A stretch of DNA of 64,000 bases, taken from contig NC_090321.1 in the NCBI RefSeq assembly GCF_040869045.1, positions 77,781,183 through 77,845,182 on the forward strand. The letters run 5' to 3'. Source of the DNA: Eurosta solidaginis. Taxonomy: Eukaryota; Arthropoda; Insecta; Diptera; Tephritidae. Made by a program: the position numbers and the translations under genes. Below, piece after piece: positions 23,053 through 34,616 of this stretch. The number at the start of each line of letters is the position of its first letter. The first letter of the stretch is position 1. The notes beneath the pieces are model-generated. The model was not told the origin of the DNA and searched no databases. It saw nothing but the letters and a program-made list of their open reading frames with translations.

Positions 23053-23385
23053 TGTGGCAACCTAAACAATCGAACTACGCTGCGCTAACCCAGCAAAAGC
23101 GAAAGAACGAAACAAAACGAAATACAAGTGCACTTGGCAAAAAGAAGAAAAAGTTTTCAATCAATATCATTATATCATCTCGTCATCGAAACGCCGGCAC
23201 GCGCATTTAAAATCGACACCAAATATTCACATTAAAATTATACCTTTATTAAATAACTAGATTTCCTTACTTTTAGTAAATAACATGCAAATGAATTAAA
23301 ATTGTCTTAGTGTAGTAAGCATTTACAAAATGAATTAAAGTAAACACCTAAAAGCCTTAAACTCATAGATTCATTATCCCCATAA
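23053..23385 (+). repeat. 5' LTR
   Basis: Starts TGTGGCAACC and ends CCCCATAA. It aligns with 27195-27521 with one substitution (AAAATTG versus AAAGTTG) and a 6-bp difference near the CATCGAA..CACGCGC position. The LTRs are identical at integration, so this low divergence marks a young insertion. Confidence 0.92.
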
Positions 23386-23387
23386 AG

Positions 23388-23400
23388 TGGTGACACCGAA
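23388..23400 (+). other. Primer-binding site of the LTR element
   Basis: TGGTGACACCGAA lies two bases after the 5' LTR, where minus-strand synthesis is primed by a tRNA 3' end. The TGGTGAC-CCGA type of site is the one I recall for the CsRn1 clade (tRNA-Trp). The tRNA assignment is from memory and not verified. Confidence 0.7.
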
Positions 23401-23565
23401 ATAAAAACGCGGTGATAGTGAATCTTAAAGCAAACGACGATTCAAGTGAGATTGTACGGTGGGCGAACCGGCATTTGGACCCACAGCAAAGGCGTAGGCA
23501 TTACAACGTGACCATAACGGCATAAATCATAACGGTTCTCAACGACACTTTCGACCTCTGGCAAA

Positions 23566-24501
23566 ATGAGCGATGACGAAGCAGCAAAAGCCGCAGCGGC
23601 TGCAGGAGGCGGCAGCAACGCCGGCGCCAACGGCGGTGCTAACGACGAAAACGCCGATAGACCGCAAATAAATGCGGTATTCGGGAAGTTACCGTTTCCC
23701 AAGCTTAATTCCAAATACAACATAGAGTCATGGTTTATTAAAATCGATGCGTGGTTTGAACTCCATGGTTTTGGCGTACGTAAGGAAAAGGATAAGTATA
23801 CAGCTATTATAGCACATGCGGACGACTTCATTTTAGACCAAGTTTTTGATTTAGTGCGCTGCCCACCCACAACAGCCCCTTATGCTACGCTTAAAAAAGC
23901 CATAATCGAGAAATTCAGCGATTCTGCTATGGCCCGACTCGATAAGTTAACCGGCATACAACTTGGCGACAGTAAACCAAGCCATTTGCTGAGCCAAATG
24001 CAACGAACGAATGCCACTAAAGACGAGTCAGTTATCCAGCAATACTGGCTCAAACAGCTACCTGAATCAGCACGCGCCGTTATCGCCGGCATGCTAAAGG
24101 CACAACCCAGCACGCCATTGCATCAACTCGCAATCATCGCAGACTCAGTACTAGATGCACTAAGCCGAGACTCGAACGCATCACCACCAGCTAGGGGATG
24201 CGCCATCAACGCTGTCGAAACATCATCCAATCGTGTGTCCGAGCTAGAAAGACGAGCGGAAAAGCAAGAAGCCATACTTGACAGCATCAACAGCAAGCTA
24301 AATCAGTTAACACTCAACAGTCGCAGTCGACCACGTGAACGTTCACGAAGCACAGCTAAACGCACTAATACACCGTACGGCACGGCAAAGGTGGAACAAT
24401 CTCCGACTTGTTGGTATCATCGCTAATACGGAACGCAAGCTCGTAAGTGTCGCAGTCCTTGCGATTTTTCATCGAAAGCTACAAAGGCAACAAAAAACTG
24501 A
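23566..24501 (+). pseudogene. gag: gag with a premature stop in the CHCC motif
   Basis: The open frame runs 286 codons from an ATG to TAA at 24424-24426. An Ala/Gly-rich start is followed by a capsid-like helical region (for example WFIKIDAWFELHGF near residues 52-65) and an Arg/Ser-rich basic tail. The stop falls inside the C-x2-H-x9-C-x3-C zinc-binding motif (CWYHR before it, KCRSPC after it in the same frame). The frame then stays open to TGA at 24501. The lesion therefore looks like a single-codon nonsense change, leaving a Gag without its nucleic-acid binding end. Pol lies in the -1 frame relative to gag. Confidence 0.85.
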
Positions 24502-26714
24502 ACACGGCCGCAACGGGCATTTTCGACGGTTGCGGCAAAATAAAATCATCAAACAATCGGTCCCAATGCGAATTAGAGGTAAAGTTTTCAGAATTCATTA
24601 AATCTATACGTTTTTTTATACCCGATAGGAAATCGAAGCAACTGTTCCTAATCGACACCGGAGCAGAGGTTTCTGTGATTCCCCCAACCCGGGCATGCCG
24701 TTTGTCAAATTTTAAAGGCAGCCCACTCTTCGCAGCTAATGGCACACCCATCAAAACATATGGTGTAACACAACGAACACTCGACTTAGGTCTCACACGA
24801 ACATTTACGTGGGACTTCGTCATCGCAGAAACGAGGTACGCTATTATCGGCGTCGATTTCCTTCGTCATTTCAACCTCATAGTAGACATCGCGAGCTCCA
24901 TACTTATCGACAAGGCATTACAAACGAACCCACCGCGCGTATGTAGCCTCGAACAGCCAACAATCAACGACTGCATCGAAACAAAGGGTCCACCTGTTTT
25001 TGCCCGACCTAGACGACTCGCCCCAGACAAACTCAAAGCGGCAAAAGACGAGTTTGAATACTTAACCGGACTTGGAATTTGTCGCCCGTCTAAAAGTTCG
25101 TACGCTTCCCCACTACACATGGTAAAGAAGGCAAGTGGCGAGTGGCGACCATGTGGCGACTATCGCGCCCTCAACGCCCAAACAGTACCGGATCGTTATC
25201 CACTGCCACATATACAAGACTTCACACACTTCCTATACCAAAAACGGGTTTTCAGCAAAATTGACCTAAACCGCGCTTATCACCAAATTCCAATCGAGCC
25301 CAGCGACATCCCGAAAACGGCAATAACCACGCCATTCGGGCTATTTGAGTTTACGCACATGACATTTGGTCTGTGCAATGCTGCACAAACATTCCAACGG
25401 TTCATGCATGCTGTTTTTCGAGGACTGGAATTTGTTTTTGTTTACATCGATGACGTGTGCATCGCTTCAGAAAGCGTCGACGAACATAAAATCCAATTGC
25501 GACAAGTTTTTGAACGTTTACGGCAATTTCACTTGACTATTAACCTCAAAAAATGCAAATTCATGCAAAATCAGATAGATTTTCTCGGGCACGTTGTCAC
25601 AGCGGAAGGCATTAAACCATTGCCTGAAAAAGTGCAAGCCATCACAAATTTTCCACTCCCCAAAGTTGCCAAAGAACTACGGCGATTCTTGGCGATGATC
25701 AACTTTTACCGCCGTTTCGTTCCCAATGCAGTACGTCATCAAATACCTTTAATCACTTTAATTCCGGGGAACCGAAAAAACGATAACACTCCTATTAAAT
25801 TCAATGACGAAACCACGAACCATTTTAATGAGTGCAAGAAGCAATTGGCAAACGCAACCCTCCTCGTTCACCCAGCGACAAACGCTAAAATATCGCTGTG
25901 CACAGACGCCAGCGATACTGCTATTGGTGCTGCACTCCACCAAATCGTTAACAATAATCTCCAGCCACTGGCATTTTATAGCAAAAAGTTGGCCGATACC
26001 CAACGGAGGTATAGCACCTACGACAGGGAGTTGCTCGCAATATATATGGCCATAAAGCACTTTCGTTGCTTTTTAGAGGGGAGACCTTTCGAGATACGAA
26101 CCGATCATAAACCACTCGTTTACGCATTTAAGCAAAAGCCGGAAAAGGCGTCCCCACGGCAGCTGCGACAACTAGATTTTATAGGGCAATTTACCACGAC
26201 CATCGTTCACGTTTCTGGCATTGAAAATACAACCGCCGACGCACTGTCGCGTATAGAAGCAATCGAGCCAATAACAATCGACTTTAATCATATCGCCGAA
26301 CAACAAAAGAAATGTCCGGAATTAAAAACGCTAATAGAAGGTAATACTTCCCTCCAATTGAAATGGATACGCTTACCAGGCACGAAATATAAAATCTGCT
26401 GCGATGTCTCCACGGCAGAGGTACGTCCATTCATACCAAAATCATTCCGTAGGAATATCGTCGACAAGATGCATGGTATATCGCACGGTGGTGTTCGAGC
26501 AACCACCAAGCTCATCAAGGCACGCTTCGTCTGGCCGAACATGGGAAAGGAAATAGCGAACATAGTTCAACGATCCCTCAGCTGCCAACGATCTAAGGTT
26601 AGCAAACACGTCCGATCGTTTACGGCACTAATCTACGGTTACCAGGTCAGTTTTTCAATGACAGCGACAACCACATACCGCAATCAGATTTCGCTAGACA
26701 ACTCACAGATATAA
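24447..26714 (+). pseudogene. pol: pol: protease, reverse transcriptase, RNase H and integrase N-terminus
   Basis: An uninterrupted 755-codon frame overlaps the end of gag by 55 bp in the -1 frame. The first ATG is probably not the true start, because gag-pol is usually made by frameshifting. Domains in order: aspartic protease with [13 protein letters not shown] (DTG at 70-72); RT with the YIDD active site at 333-336; RNase H with D487, E528, D553 and D598; then the integrase zinc-binding HHCC region (HGISH at 676-680), where the first expected Cys is Ser at 710. After KHVRS (about residue 723) the sequence jumps directly to the far end of the integrase, so the D,D-35-E core is absent and the last about 25 residues are out of frame. 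Confidence 0.88.
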
Positions 26715-27178
26715 TGCAGAAGGTACGCCCAAGTCAAACGGCAAATCACGACGCTACGAAAGCTTTTGTATTCAGCAAATTAGCCGACGCAACTCATGTA
26801 TTCGTGCGCAACGACAAAACCAGACCAGCATTTCAACCGCCGTACGATGGCCCGTATCTCGTAGTTTCTAAACACCCAAAGTATTTTAACGTCGAAATAA
26901 ATCACAATCGAGTAAATATATCTATAGATAGATTAAAACCCGCATTTATGGAAGTACAACAACAACATACGCAATCGCCGACAGTCATAACACCACAAAG
27001 CTCAACCCAAGGAGCTGCAGCAACACCATCATCAGATAAATCAGACATCCCATCTCAAACGATTCCAATCGCTCAGAATTCAACCCAAGCGACCACCTCA
27101 TCGACGATCACCACAAATGAAACGCCTACTAATAGCCGCGGTCGCAAAATAAGACTTCCCGTCCGTTTCAGGACGTAA
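26639..27178 (+). pseudogene. Integrase C-terminal segment of the LTR element
   Basis: In another frame from the end of pol, [15 protein letters not shown] leads into FVRNDKTRPAFQPPYDGPY, the GPY/F-type integrase C-terminal module, and a Thr/Gln/Ser-rich tail ending at TAA 27176-27178. It is separated from the upstream integrase by the core deletion (junction about 26620) and a second small loss with frameshift near 26638. Collinearity with the family shows it belonged to the same pol. Confidence 0.8.
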
Positions 27179-27180
27179 AG

Positions 27181-27194
27181 TCTGGGGGGACCTC
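27181..27194 (+). other. Polypurine tract of the LTR element
   Basis: TCTGGGGGGACCTC directly precedes the 3' LTR. The G-rich purine run is the expected plus-strand primer. Confidence 0.75.
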
Positions 27195-27521
27195 TGTGGC
27201 AACCTAAACAATCGAACTACGCTGCGCTAACCCAGCAAAAGCGAAAGAACGAAACAAAACGAAATACAAGTGCACTTGGCAAAAAGAAGAAAAAGTTTTC
27301 AATCAATATCATTATATCATCTCGTCATCGAAGCACGCGCATTTAAAATCGACACCAAATATTCACATTAAAATTATACCTTTATTAAATAACTAGATTT
27401 CCTTACTTTTAGTAAATAACATGCAAATGAATTAAAGTTGTCTTAGTGTAGTAAGCATTTACAAAATGAATTAAAGTAAACACCTAAAAGCCTTAAACTC
27501 ATAGATTCATTATCCCCATAA
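27195..27521 (+). repeat. 3' LTR
   Basis: Matches the 5' LTR except for one substitution and a 6-bp shortening. It is followed by the TAAG target duplication and then by LINE A 3' UTR sequence. Confidence 0.92.
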
Positions 27522-27589
27522 TAAGTTTCACAAGAATTGTGACAAGGACATTTAGAACAATGATTGACTAGATTAATAAGTAGCTAAAC

Positions 27590-27880
27590 TCAGATTATAA
27601 TTGTATAAACTTTACCAAAGAAAGAAAATATAACATTCTTAAGGTTGCTTCTACTTAAGCAATTGCGAACCGAGTTGGGGATACAGTTCCAAATGCGGAT
27701 AGCATTGACAAATAAAAGTGTTGCAGAGTTTAGATAATTGTAGCTGGGCACGATCAAGTCATTTATGCGAGCAGATCTAGAGAATGTTAGCTTGTTATAT
27801 AAATAAGTAGGCATTTTATCAGCAATCACACGATACAAAAATATACAGTTCCTTGCCTTAAGATACTCAGATATTTCACA
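27590..27880 (-). pseudogene. LINE A ORF2, C-terminal piece distal to LINE B
   Basis: Translates to CEISEYLKARNCIFLYRVIA, then MPTYLYNKLTFSRSARIND, and ends near FFGKVYTII. This is the typical end of a CR1/jockey-superfamily ORF2. It continues in frame from the piece ending at 31967 once LINE B and one 13-bp duplication are removed (SEWRTSLLG then CEISEYL). The stop is at 27590-27592. Confidence 0.85.
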
Positions 27881-27947
27881 GCCCAAGAGACTGTTGTTGT
27901 TGTTGTTGTTGTAGCAGTGCTTCGCCCCACCTAACAGACGCGACCGA

Positions 27948-30900
27948 TCACAAACTGTCATCAATATCCTCTAACGGGAGTCCAAGGAAACTTGCTGTTT
28001 CAACAGGGGTGGACCCTAGGGAAAGGGGTGTTAGAGGCGTTCGTTCCACATTACAATTAAAGAGATGGTTGGTGTCATGTGGGGACACATTGCAAGCGGG
28101 GCATACATTTTGTATGTCGGGGTTGATTCTGGATAGGTAAGAGTTTAACCTGTTACAGTATCCAGAACGAAGTTGAGCCAGAGTGACACGCGTTTCCCTG
28201 GGGAGTATGCGTTCCTCTTCCGCAAGTTTTGGATACTTTACTTTGAGTACTGGGTTCACCGGGCAATTCCCGGCATAAAGGTCCGACGCCTGTTTGTGGA
28301 GTTCACCAAGGACCTGCTTGTGTTTTTTCGCTTCATACGGCTGTGTTCTCAGATGCCGTATTTCCTCAAAATGCTTACGGAGATGACTCCTTAAGCCCCT
28401 AGGCGGTGCTGGCTCGTCAATGAGATGTCTGTTGGGATGCCCAGGTTTCTGGGTATTCAACAGGAACTGTTTGGTCAGCATCTCGTTTCTTTCCCTGATG
28501 GGGAGTATTCTCGCCTCATTATGTAGATGGTGTTCTGGGGACATAAGAAGACAGCCCGTGGCAATTCTGAGAGCAGTATTTTGGCAGGCCTGTAGCTTCT
28601 TCCAGTGGGTAATTTTTAGGCTTGGCGACCATATGGGTGACGCGTAGCACGTAATCGGCTGGCTAATTGCTTTGTATGTAGTCATGAGCGTTTCTTTATC
28701 TTTTCCCCAGGTACTGCCAGCAAGGGATTTGAGGATTTTGTTACGGCTCTGAATTCTCGGAACAATTGCGGCTGCGTGCTCACCAAAATGTAGATCCTGA
28801 TCAAACGTCACACCCAAGACTTTGAGGTGTAGGACAGTCGGTAGCGTAGAGCCATCGACGTGGATGTTTAAAATGGTCGACATTTGGGATGTCCATGTTG
28901 TAAATAAGGTCGCGGAAGATTTAGTCGGTGATAATGCCAGGCGAGGCGAGGCGAAAAAACTGGAGAGATCAGGGAGGTAGCCGTTTATTTTATTGCATAG
29001 CTCATCGATCTGTGGGCCTGGGCCTGTGGCCATTACTGTGCAGTCATCGGCGTAGGAAACGATTGTGACTCCTTCCGGTGGTGAAGGTAGCTTAGATATG
29101 TAGAAATTAAACAAAAGTGGGGATAGGACACCACCCTGTGGCACCCCTTGTTTAATTCTCCTTGGCTTTGATGTTTCGTTTCTAAATAGCACCGATGCCT
29201 GCCGACCACCCAGATAATTTGCGGTCCACCTTTTAAGACATGGGGGAAGGGTAGCCCTTCCAGGTCTTGCAGTAACGAGCCATGGTTGACCGTATCAAAA
29301 GCTTTTGATAGGTCTAGCGCTACGAGTACTGTTCTATGGTGGGGGTTTTGATTTAAACCGCAATTTATCTGGGTGCTAATGGCATTTAGCGCGGAGGTAG
29401 TGCTATGGAGTTTTCTGAAGCCATGCTGATGGGAGGCTAGTTGCAAATTTGCTTGGAAATAAGGGAGCAAAATGGCTTCGAGCGTCTTTGCTACTGTCGA
29501 TAGGAGAGATATCGGACGATACGACTCTCCTATGTTAGCTGGTTTACCAGGCTTTAGTAGCGGGACCACCTTGGCCATTCTCCATTTCTCGGGTATGACA
29601 AAGGTGGAAAGAGACAGGTTGAAGACCTGCGCTAAATATTTGAAACCCTCTTTCCCTAGGCTTTTAAGCATCGGCATGGCTATGCCGTCTGGGCCCACTG
29701 CTTTGGATGGTTTAGCGCGACCAATGGCGTCCTCAACCTCTTTAGCGGTGATGGTGATTGGTGACGCGCTGAATTTGTGTTTATATGCGTGTCTGTTGGC
29801 CCTCCGTCTAACTTTGTCGACCGTAGAATGCATTATATATTGTCGGCAGAAAGCGCTCGCGCATTTTTTCGCATCCGACAGCACTTTGTCGCCAAAGGCG
29901 ATGGAAACTTTGTCTTTGTGCTTAGTCGGATTCGATAGGGACTTTACGGTGGACCAAAGTTTACCCACACCGGTAGAGAGGTTACAACCTCTTAGGTGCT
30001 CCTCCCATTTCGCCCGCTTGTGTTCATCCACAAGCAATCTGATGCGTTGGTTTATATCCCTTATTTGGGGGTCGCCTGGATCAAGCTGCCTTATAAGGTC
30101 ACGTTCTCTCGCTAAGTTTGCGGCCTCCGCCGGGAAGTGGGGCCGGATTTCGGGAATTCTCCCGGTGGGAATGAAACGTGCCGAGGCGGATTCAATGACC
30201 TTGCGGAAGGCACGCTCCCCTTGGCGGGCATCAGTCGGGATAGGGAGGGCAGCAAAGAGGTTGTCTGTAAAGGATTTATATTCTTCCCACTTTCCTTTTT
30301 TAAAGTTTTTGAAAGTGCGTTTTTCGGTGACGATGAAGTCGGCGGTACGCTCTAGCGAAATAAGTATAGGCAGGTGGTCGGATGCCAAAGTTACCATCGG
30401 CTGCCAGTTGACGCAGCTTACGATTTCTGGGCTCACGATTGAGATATCTGGCAAACTGTGACAACTTCCTACCATTCGTGTGGGGGCGTCTCCGTTTATT
30501 GCGCAGAACGTCGTTTCTTCTATTTGATCCGCCAACATCTCGCCCCTACTGTCCGCCCGCAAATTTGAATGCCATAGATCATGATGGGCATTGAAGTCGC
30601 CTAAAATAATGCGATTGTTTCCAGTGAGTAAGGCTCTGATATTAGGGCGGTATCCACCGGGGCAACAGGTGGCAGGGGGGATGTAGATGTTGATGATTTC
30701 TAGGTTTGCATCGCCTGACCGGACAGATAGGCCTTGACGTTCTAAGACGTTGTCCCTGCGGTCGATGCCAGGATCAAATATGTGATATTGCACAGAGTGG
30801 TGTATTATAAACGCGAGGCCGCCTCCATTTCCGCTCTCGCGATCTTTTCTGTGGACATTATACCCAGAGCAGGTCTGCAATGCAGATCGTGCTGTGAGTT

Positions 30901-31930
30901 TAGTCTCTTGAATCGCAGCAATGCGGATGTTGTGCCGCTTCATGAAATTGACCATCTCCGTAATCTTCCCAGTTAGTCCATTACAGTTTAACTGCAGAAT
31001 TCTGAAGTGCATGAGGGGAGACGTCGCCACTCTGGGGGTAAGTGACGGGTGACTACGCCTGGGTTGAGGAAGGCCAGGACGCAATTGCTGTTGTGGCCCT
31101 GGGACTGGGCGTCCTTGGGCAAGCATTGGGGTACCCGGATGATTTGGGTTTGCGACCTGGCAACATGGCGCGATGAAACCCGTCGAGGGGTTGCCGTCGC
31201 GGAGACCAGAACATCTAGGAAAGTGGCACCACCCAAGGCAGGAGCTGCATTGGGCGGATGTCGCAAACATATATATTCTGTGCTGGCAAACGGTGCAAAC
31301 GGAGGTAGGGACTAAGAGTCTGTTTCCCTGACCTACACGATTGCTGTCGGAAAAGAGGGGGGGATAAGACGGGGGCAGGGGCTGTTGCTCAGCATTGCTT
31401 CCGACTCTACTACGAAGATTGTAGTTATGAGTGGTAGCAGCTGTTTGAGTTGTTGGCGCCGTAAGGCGCGTGCAGCAGCGGGTACTTGTTGTGGCTTGCT
31501 GAGCAGCGGGGCTGCTGGAAGGTAATGGGGGGGGGGCGCTTAGACGTAGACTACGGGGCGCCCTTGGGCGTGAACAGCAAGGAGCCACAAAAGATTTATA
31601 AAAGTTACGTGGACATCGAGTTTTGGGATCAAGCCCAGAACAACCTGTCCGATGCAACCATCCCTTACACGAGACACACTGAACAGAGTATGACCGTCCT
31701 AAAAAGATTCTTTTCCGGCAGATGCAACAAAACCATTTCTCAGGACCGGGGTCAGGAGACGGACCCGGATTGGATTCGATACCTTCCCGGAGCAAGAGAA
31801 TATGGAGCAGTCCTGCTGCAAGGAGCTGCTGGGAGGATGATAATTTGTGGGAGGGACGAAACAAATTAAATGGGGTTACACTGAAATGACAGTCCTTGGT
31901 CGGGAAAAATCCCGAGTCGCTCCGGTACAT
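27948..31930 (-). pseudogene. LINE B ORF: 2A leader, two PHD-like fingers, endonuclease, RT (one frameshift)
   Basis: The ORF starts at the ATG at 31928-31930. Residues 1-57 end in a 2A-like motif. A first C4HC3-like finger (CCICRKR..CVSCKGWLHRTGC) spans about 68-117, and a second (VCTVCQHR..CSSCLGWCHF) lies about 100 residues later. An APE-type endonuclease begins at the Met at 31010-31012 (LQLNCNG, QETKL, ILGDFNAHHD, SDHLPI). The RT has LVALDLSKAFDTVNH, QGVPQGGVLSP and the YADD site. The C-terminus has a CPAC..HDTNHLFNC motif. A 1-nt deletion at about 29240, between RT motifs A and B, shifts the frame, and the second part runs to the stop at 27948. All catalytic residues visible to me are retained. 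Confidence 0.88.
31760..31783 (-). other. 2A-like ribosome-skipping motif in LINE B
   Basis: Codons 50-57 of the LINE B ORF read GIESNPGP, preceded by the Leu-rich LLHILLLRE. This fits the 2A consensus D-V/I-E-x-N-P-G-P except that Gly replaces the Asp. In known 2A peptides the ribosome fails to join the final Gly and Pro. That would release a 56-residue leader and start the finger-endonuclease-RT protein at Pro57. Activity with Gly at the Asp position is uncertain. Confidence 0.65.
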
Positions 31931-31966
31931 AGAACCGACTGCCTTGGGAAGCGAGCCCAAGAGACT

Positions 31967-34509
31967 CGTTCGCCACTCTGATATATGATCATACCTAGCC
32001 AACCCGAAGACATACCGCGTGATATGATTAAAGGCGACATCAATCTTATGTGCCGATTTTGAATCTAATTTGCTGTATATACAATCCGAATAGCAGATAA
32101 TTGGTAGCATTAGTTGTATAGCAAGCCGCTTCCCAATTCCAAGTGGGGTGAAGGGGGCAGACATTCGTATATTACGTAGAGTGTAGTAAACTTTACTGAT
32201 AACAGCGTTAATATGATCATCACAAGAGAGACTACAGTTAATAACAAACCCCAGATTCCTTACTTTAGACACGTACTAAAGGCACTTATAATTGATATAT
32301 AAAGCTGGTAGATTTGATGAGTTAATTTGCCTTTTAGATATAGGTACCACATACGATTTATCACTATTAAGGGAAAGATAATTTTTTTGCGCCCAAGACG
32401 AAATAGCTGACAAATCACTATTAAACTTGGCACAAAGTTCAGAAACTTGCGCATGTGTTCCAGACATATAAAGTTGAATATAATCTGCATAAGCATGCAT
32501 TTGAGCATACCTGCAGGTGGTAAATATGTCATTAATAAATAGGCTAAATAATAACGCTCCAAGCATAGAACCTTGGGGGACACCATTTGATAACATCTTA
32601 AGACTAGAGACTTGCGATCCCACCTTCACTTGTTGCGCTCTACCACCCAAGTAACTCCTCATGAGACCTAAGGCAGAGTCCCCAAAACCAAAATAAGACT
32701 TTAGCTTCATGCACAACAACGTGTGGTTGACAGAATCAAACGCTTTGGAAAAGTCGAGCAGACACAACATAGTTATCTTGTTACTATCATAGGGCGCCCG
32801 AATATCATCCAAGATTTTGATTATTGCAGCTGAGCAGCTATGCTTTGCTCTAAATCCAGACTGGAATGGGGAAAGTAGATTGAACTTGTCAATATAAGCA
32901 TGGATCTGTTCTGATAACAAGCTTTCAAAGGTCTTCGACAACGCAGGAAGGATGTTTTTGGGACGAAAATCACTTAGACGGCAGGCGGAAGGACAGATGC
33001 GATCTTCCAGACATCAGGAAAGCACGAGGTTGTGATGCAGTGGTTGATAATGTGGGTCAGGGCTGGCAGTATCTGTGGAAGAACAATTTTTATAAATTTT
33101 ACAGGAATACCATCTTCACCAATAGCATTTGAGCGTACTTTATAAATGCATTTCACCACATCATGCTCCGACACAGCACAAAATTCAAATTTCTGGGAAA
33201 AATTCACAGGAAAATGTATCGGGTGGGTGATTGGGACATTGGAAGAGGTAGCATAATTAACGAATACGTCATTCAGATCTTCAGGGTCGAGCGAACAATC
33301 AGGATTGTCTTTAACATGTACACGAAGACTTTTCAAGTTACGCCACAACACATTATTAGGAAGTTCACAATTTAACATTTTTCGAAAGTATGCCTGCTTC
33401 TCATGTTTTATAGTAGCAGTAGCTACATTCCGTATATTCGTATATGAACGCCAGTTTATATCAGTGCGATTCCGTTTCCATACTGCATAGGCTTTGTTAC
33501 GTTTACAGATTATGTCACGAGCAGTTTTGTTGAACCATGGGCACGATCGAGATTTTCGCTGAACTGTGCGCATCGGTACATGAGCATTATAAAAAGATAA
33601 CAATATATTATTTAAAAAGTTTAGCTTGTTATTTACCGATGGCAAGCTCCAGCAATAAGTCCAGTCTACCCTAGACATCTCAGTACTCAAATTGTTAAAA
33701 TTGATCGAGCGATAGTCAGGAAAACTTGAAGGAACCGAAACTAAATTGCCATGATCAAAAGTAATGTCAAAGGAACAGAAAATTAAATCATGGTCAGACA
33801 CAAACGAAATTTGGTCGAACTTTAAGACAGAAGACAAATCAGACACAATGAAATAATCTAGTAGACTAGGACAACGATTATTCCCATATCTAGTCGGTAC
33901 AGAGGAATTTACTAAAGAAAGACCAACACTAGACATGTCATCTAAAAGGCGGGAGCTGTACGTATCACGTTATAACATATTTACATTAAAATCACCACAT
34001 ACTATTATTTCATCATAATCAACAGCTACTACAGACAACGTATTAAAGAAATCATTTACACTAAAACATCTATTGGGATTGTACACACATGACAAGAGGA
34101 CTTTAGACAGGGGACTGGACACCTGAACCAACAAGTACTCAGTTGTAACTCCGCCTGCATGGGATACCATGCTCGATTTTAGATATTTTTTGCAGTACAT
34201 GGCTACCCCACCACCCTTTTTGTTCATTCGATCATTTCTATACATCGTATACCCATCTATCTCTAAGTGCGCATCCTTTATCTCATGCCTAAGCCATGTC
34301 TCCGACACACATATAACATCCACCGAAGATTGCTCAAATGTTCTCCTAACCTGATCCATTTTCTCAATATTTAGGCTTCTCGCATTAAAGTGTACGACAT
34401 TAAAACCCTTTTGACGACTGCATAAAATATTCATAAGTACAAGACTATTATCGCCAATGCTGTTCGCATCATTACCCATCAACATTAGGACAGCACAAGT
34501 GAAAAGCAA
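31967..34509 (-). pseudogene. LINE A ORF2: endonuclease and reverse transcriptase, broken
   Basis: The endonuclease begins with NVVHFNARSLN (about 34395) and contains VSETWL and VCGDFNVN. The RT has LLDFSKAFDSVNH and SNGVPQGSMLGALLF. The active site reads YADY in place of YADD (32489-32500), which should abolish catalysis. Other lesions are an in-frame TAA after FNVNML (about 33973), a small deletion with frameshift near 32970 (after VWKIASVLP) and a TAG near 32280. The frame then continues as VRNLGFVIN into HITRYVFGLARYDHISEW, where LINE B interrupts it. Confidence 0.85.
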
Positions 34510-34616
34510 CTCTAAGAAAACAAGAAAGTAAATAAATCCAGAAAGTGCAATAACTGAGTTTAAATACCCTTACAAAGATTAATTCACTACAACTAGGACA
34601 AATACTTAAGACTAAA

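Larger units (their letters stand above)
23053..27521 (+). mobile_element. Ty3/gypsy LTR retrotransposon, CsRn1-like, internally deleted
   Basis: A 4469-bp element with two LTRs (333 and 327 bp), a primer-binding site, gag, pol, a polypurine tract and an exact 4-bp target duplication TAAG (23049-23052 and 27522-27525). It lies in the 3' UTR of LINE A. The Gag carries a C-x2-H-x9-C-x3-C motif rather than the usual CCHC knuckle, the signature described for the CsRn1 clade. Most of the integrase catalytic core is missing and gag has a premature stop, so it cannot be autonomous. The near-identical LTRs imply recent insertion. There is no env-like frame. Confidence 0.92.
27893..31953 (-). mobile_element. 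LINE B: full-length 2A-bearing non-LTR retrotransposon
   Basis: A 4061-bp insertion in LINE A ORF2, flanked by a perfect 13-bp duplication AGCCCAAGAGACT (27880-27892 and 31954-31966). On the minus strand it begins GCTTCCCAAGGCAGTCGG, has one long ORF opening 23 nt from the 5' end, a 3' UTR of about 50 nt and a tail (CTACAACAACAAC..). Its completeness and single visible frameshift indicate a fairly young copy. The clade is uncertain: the endonuclease/RT layout and 2A motif recall Ingi/Vingi- or CR1-like elements. Older relatives lie at 17455-18030 and 45880-48870. Confidence 0.92.

Noticed and set aside
26714..27178. Third ORF of the LTR element as an env-like gene
   Set aside because: Its start is the integrase GPY/F module out of frame, and it has no signal peptide or membrane segment.
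29472..30461. 329-codon plus-strand ORF
   Set aside because: It is the antisense shadow of the LINE B endonuclease/RT coding region and shows no independent motif.
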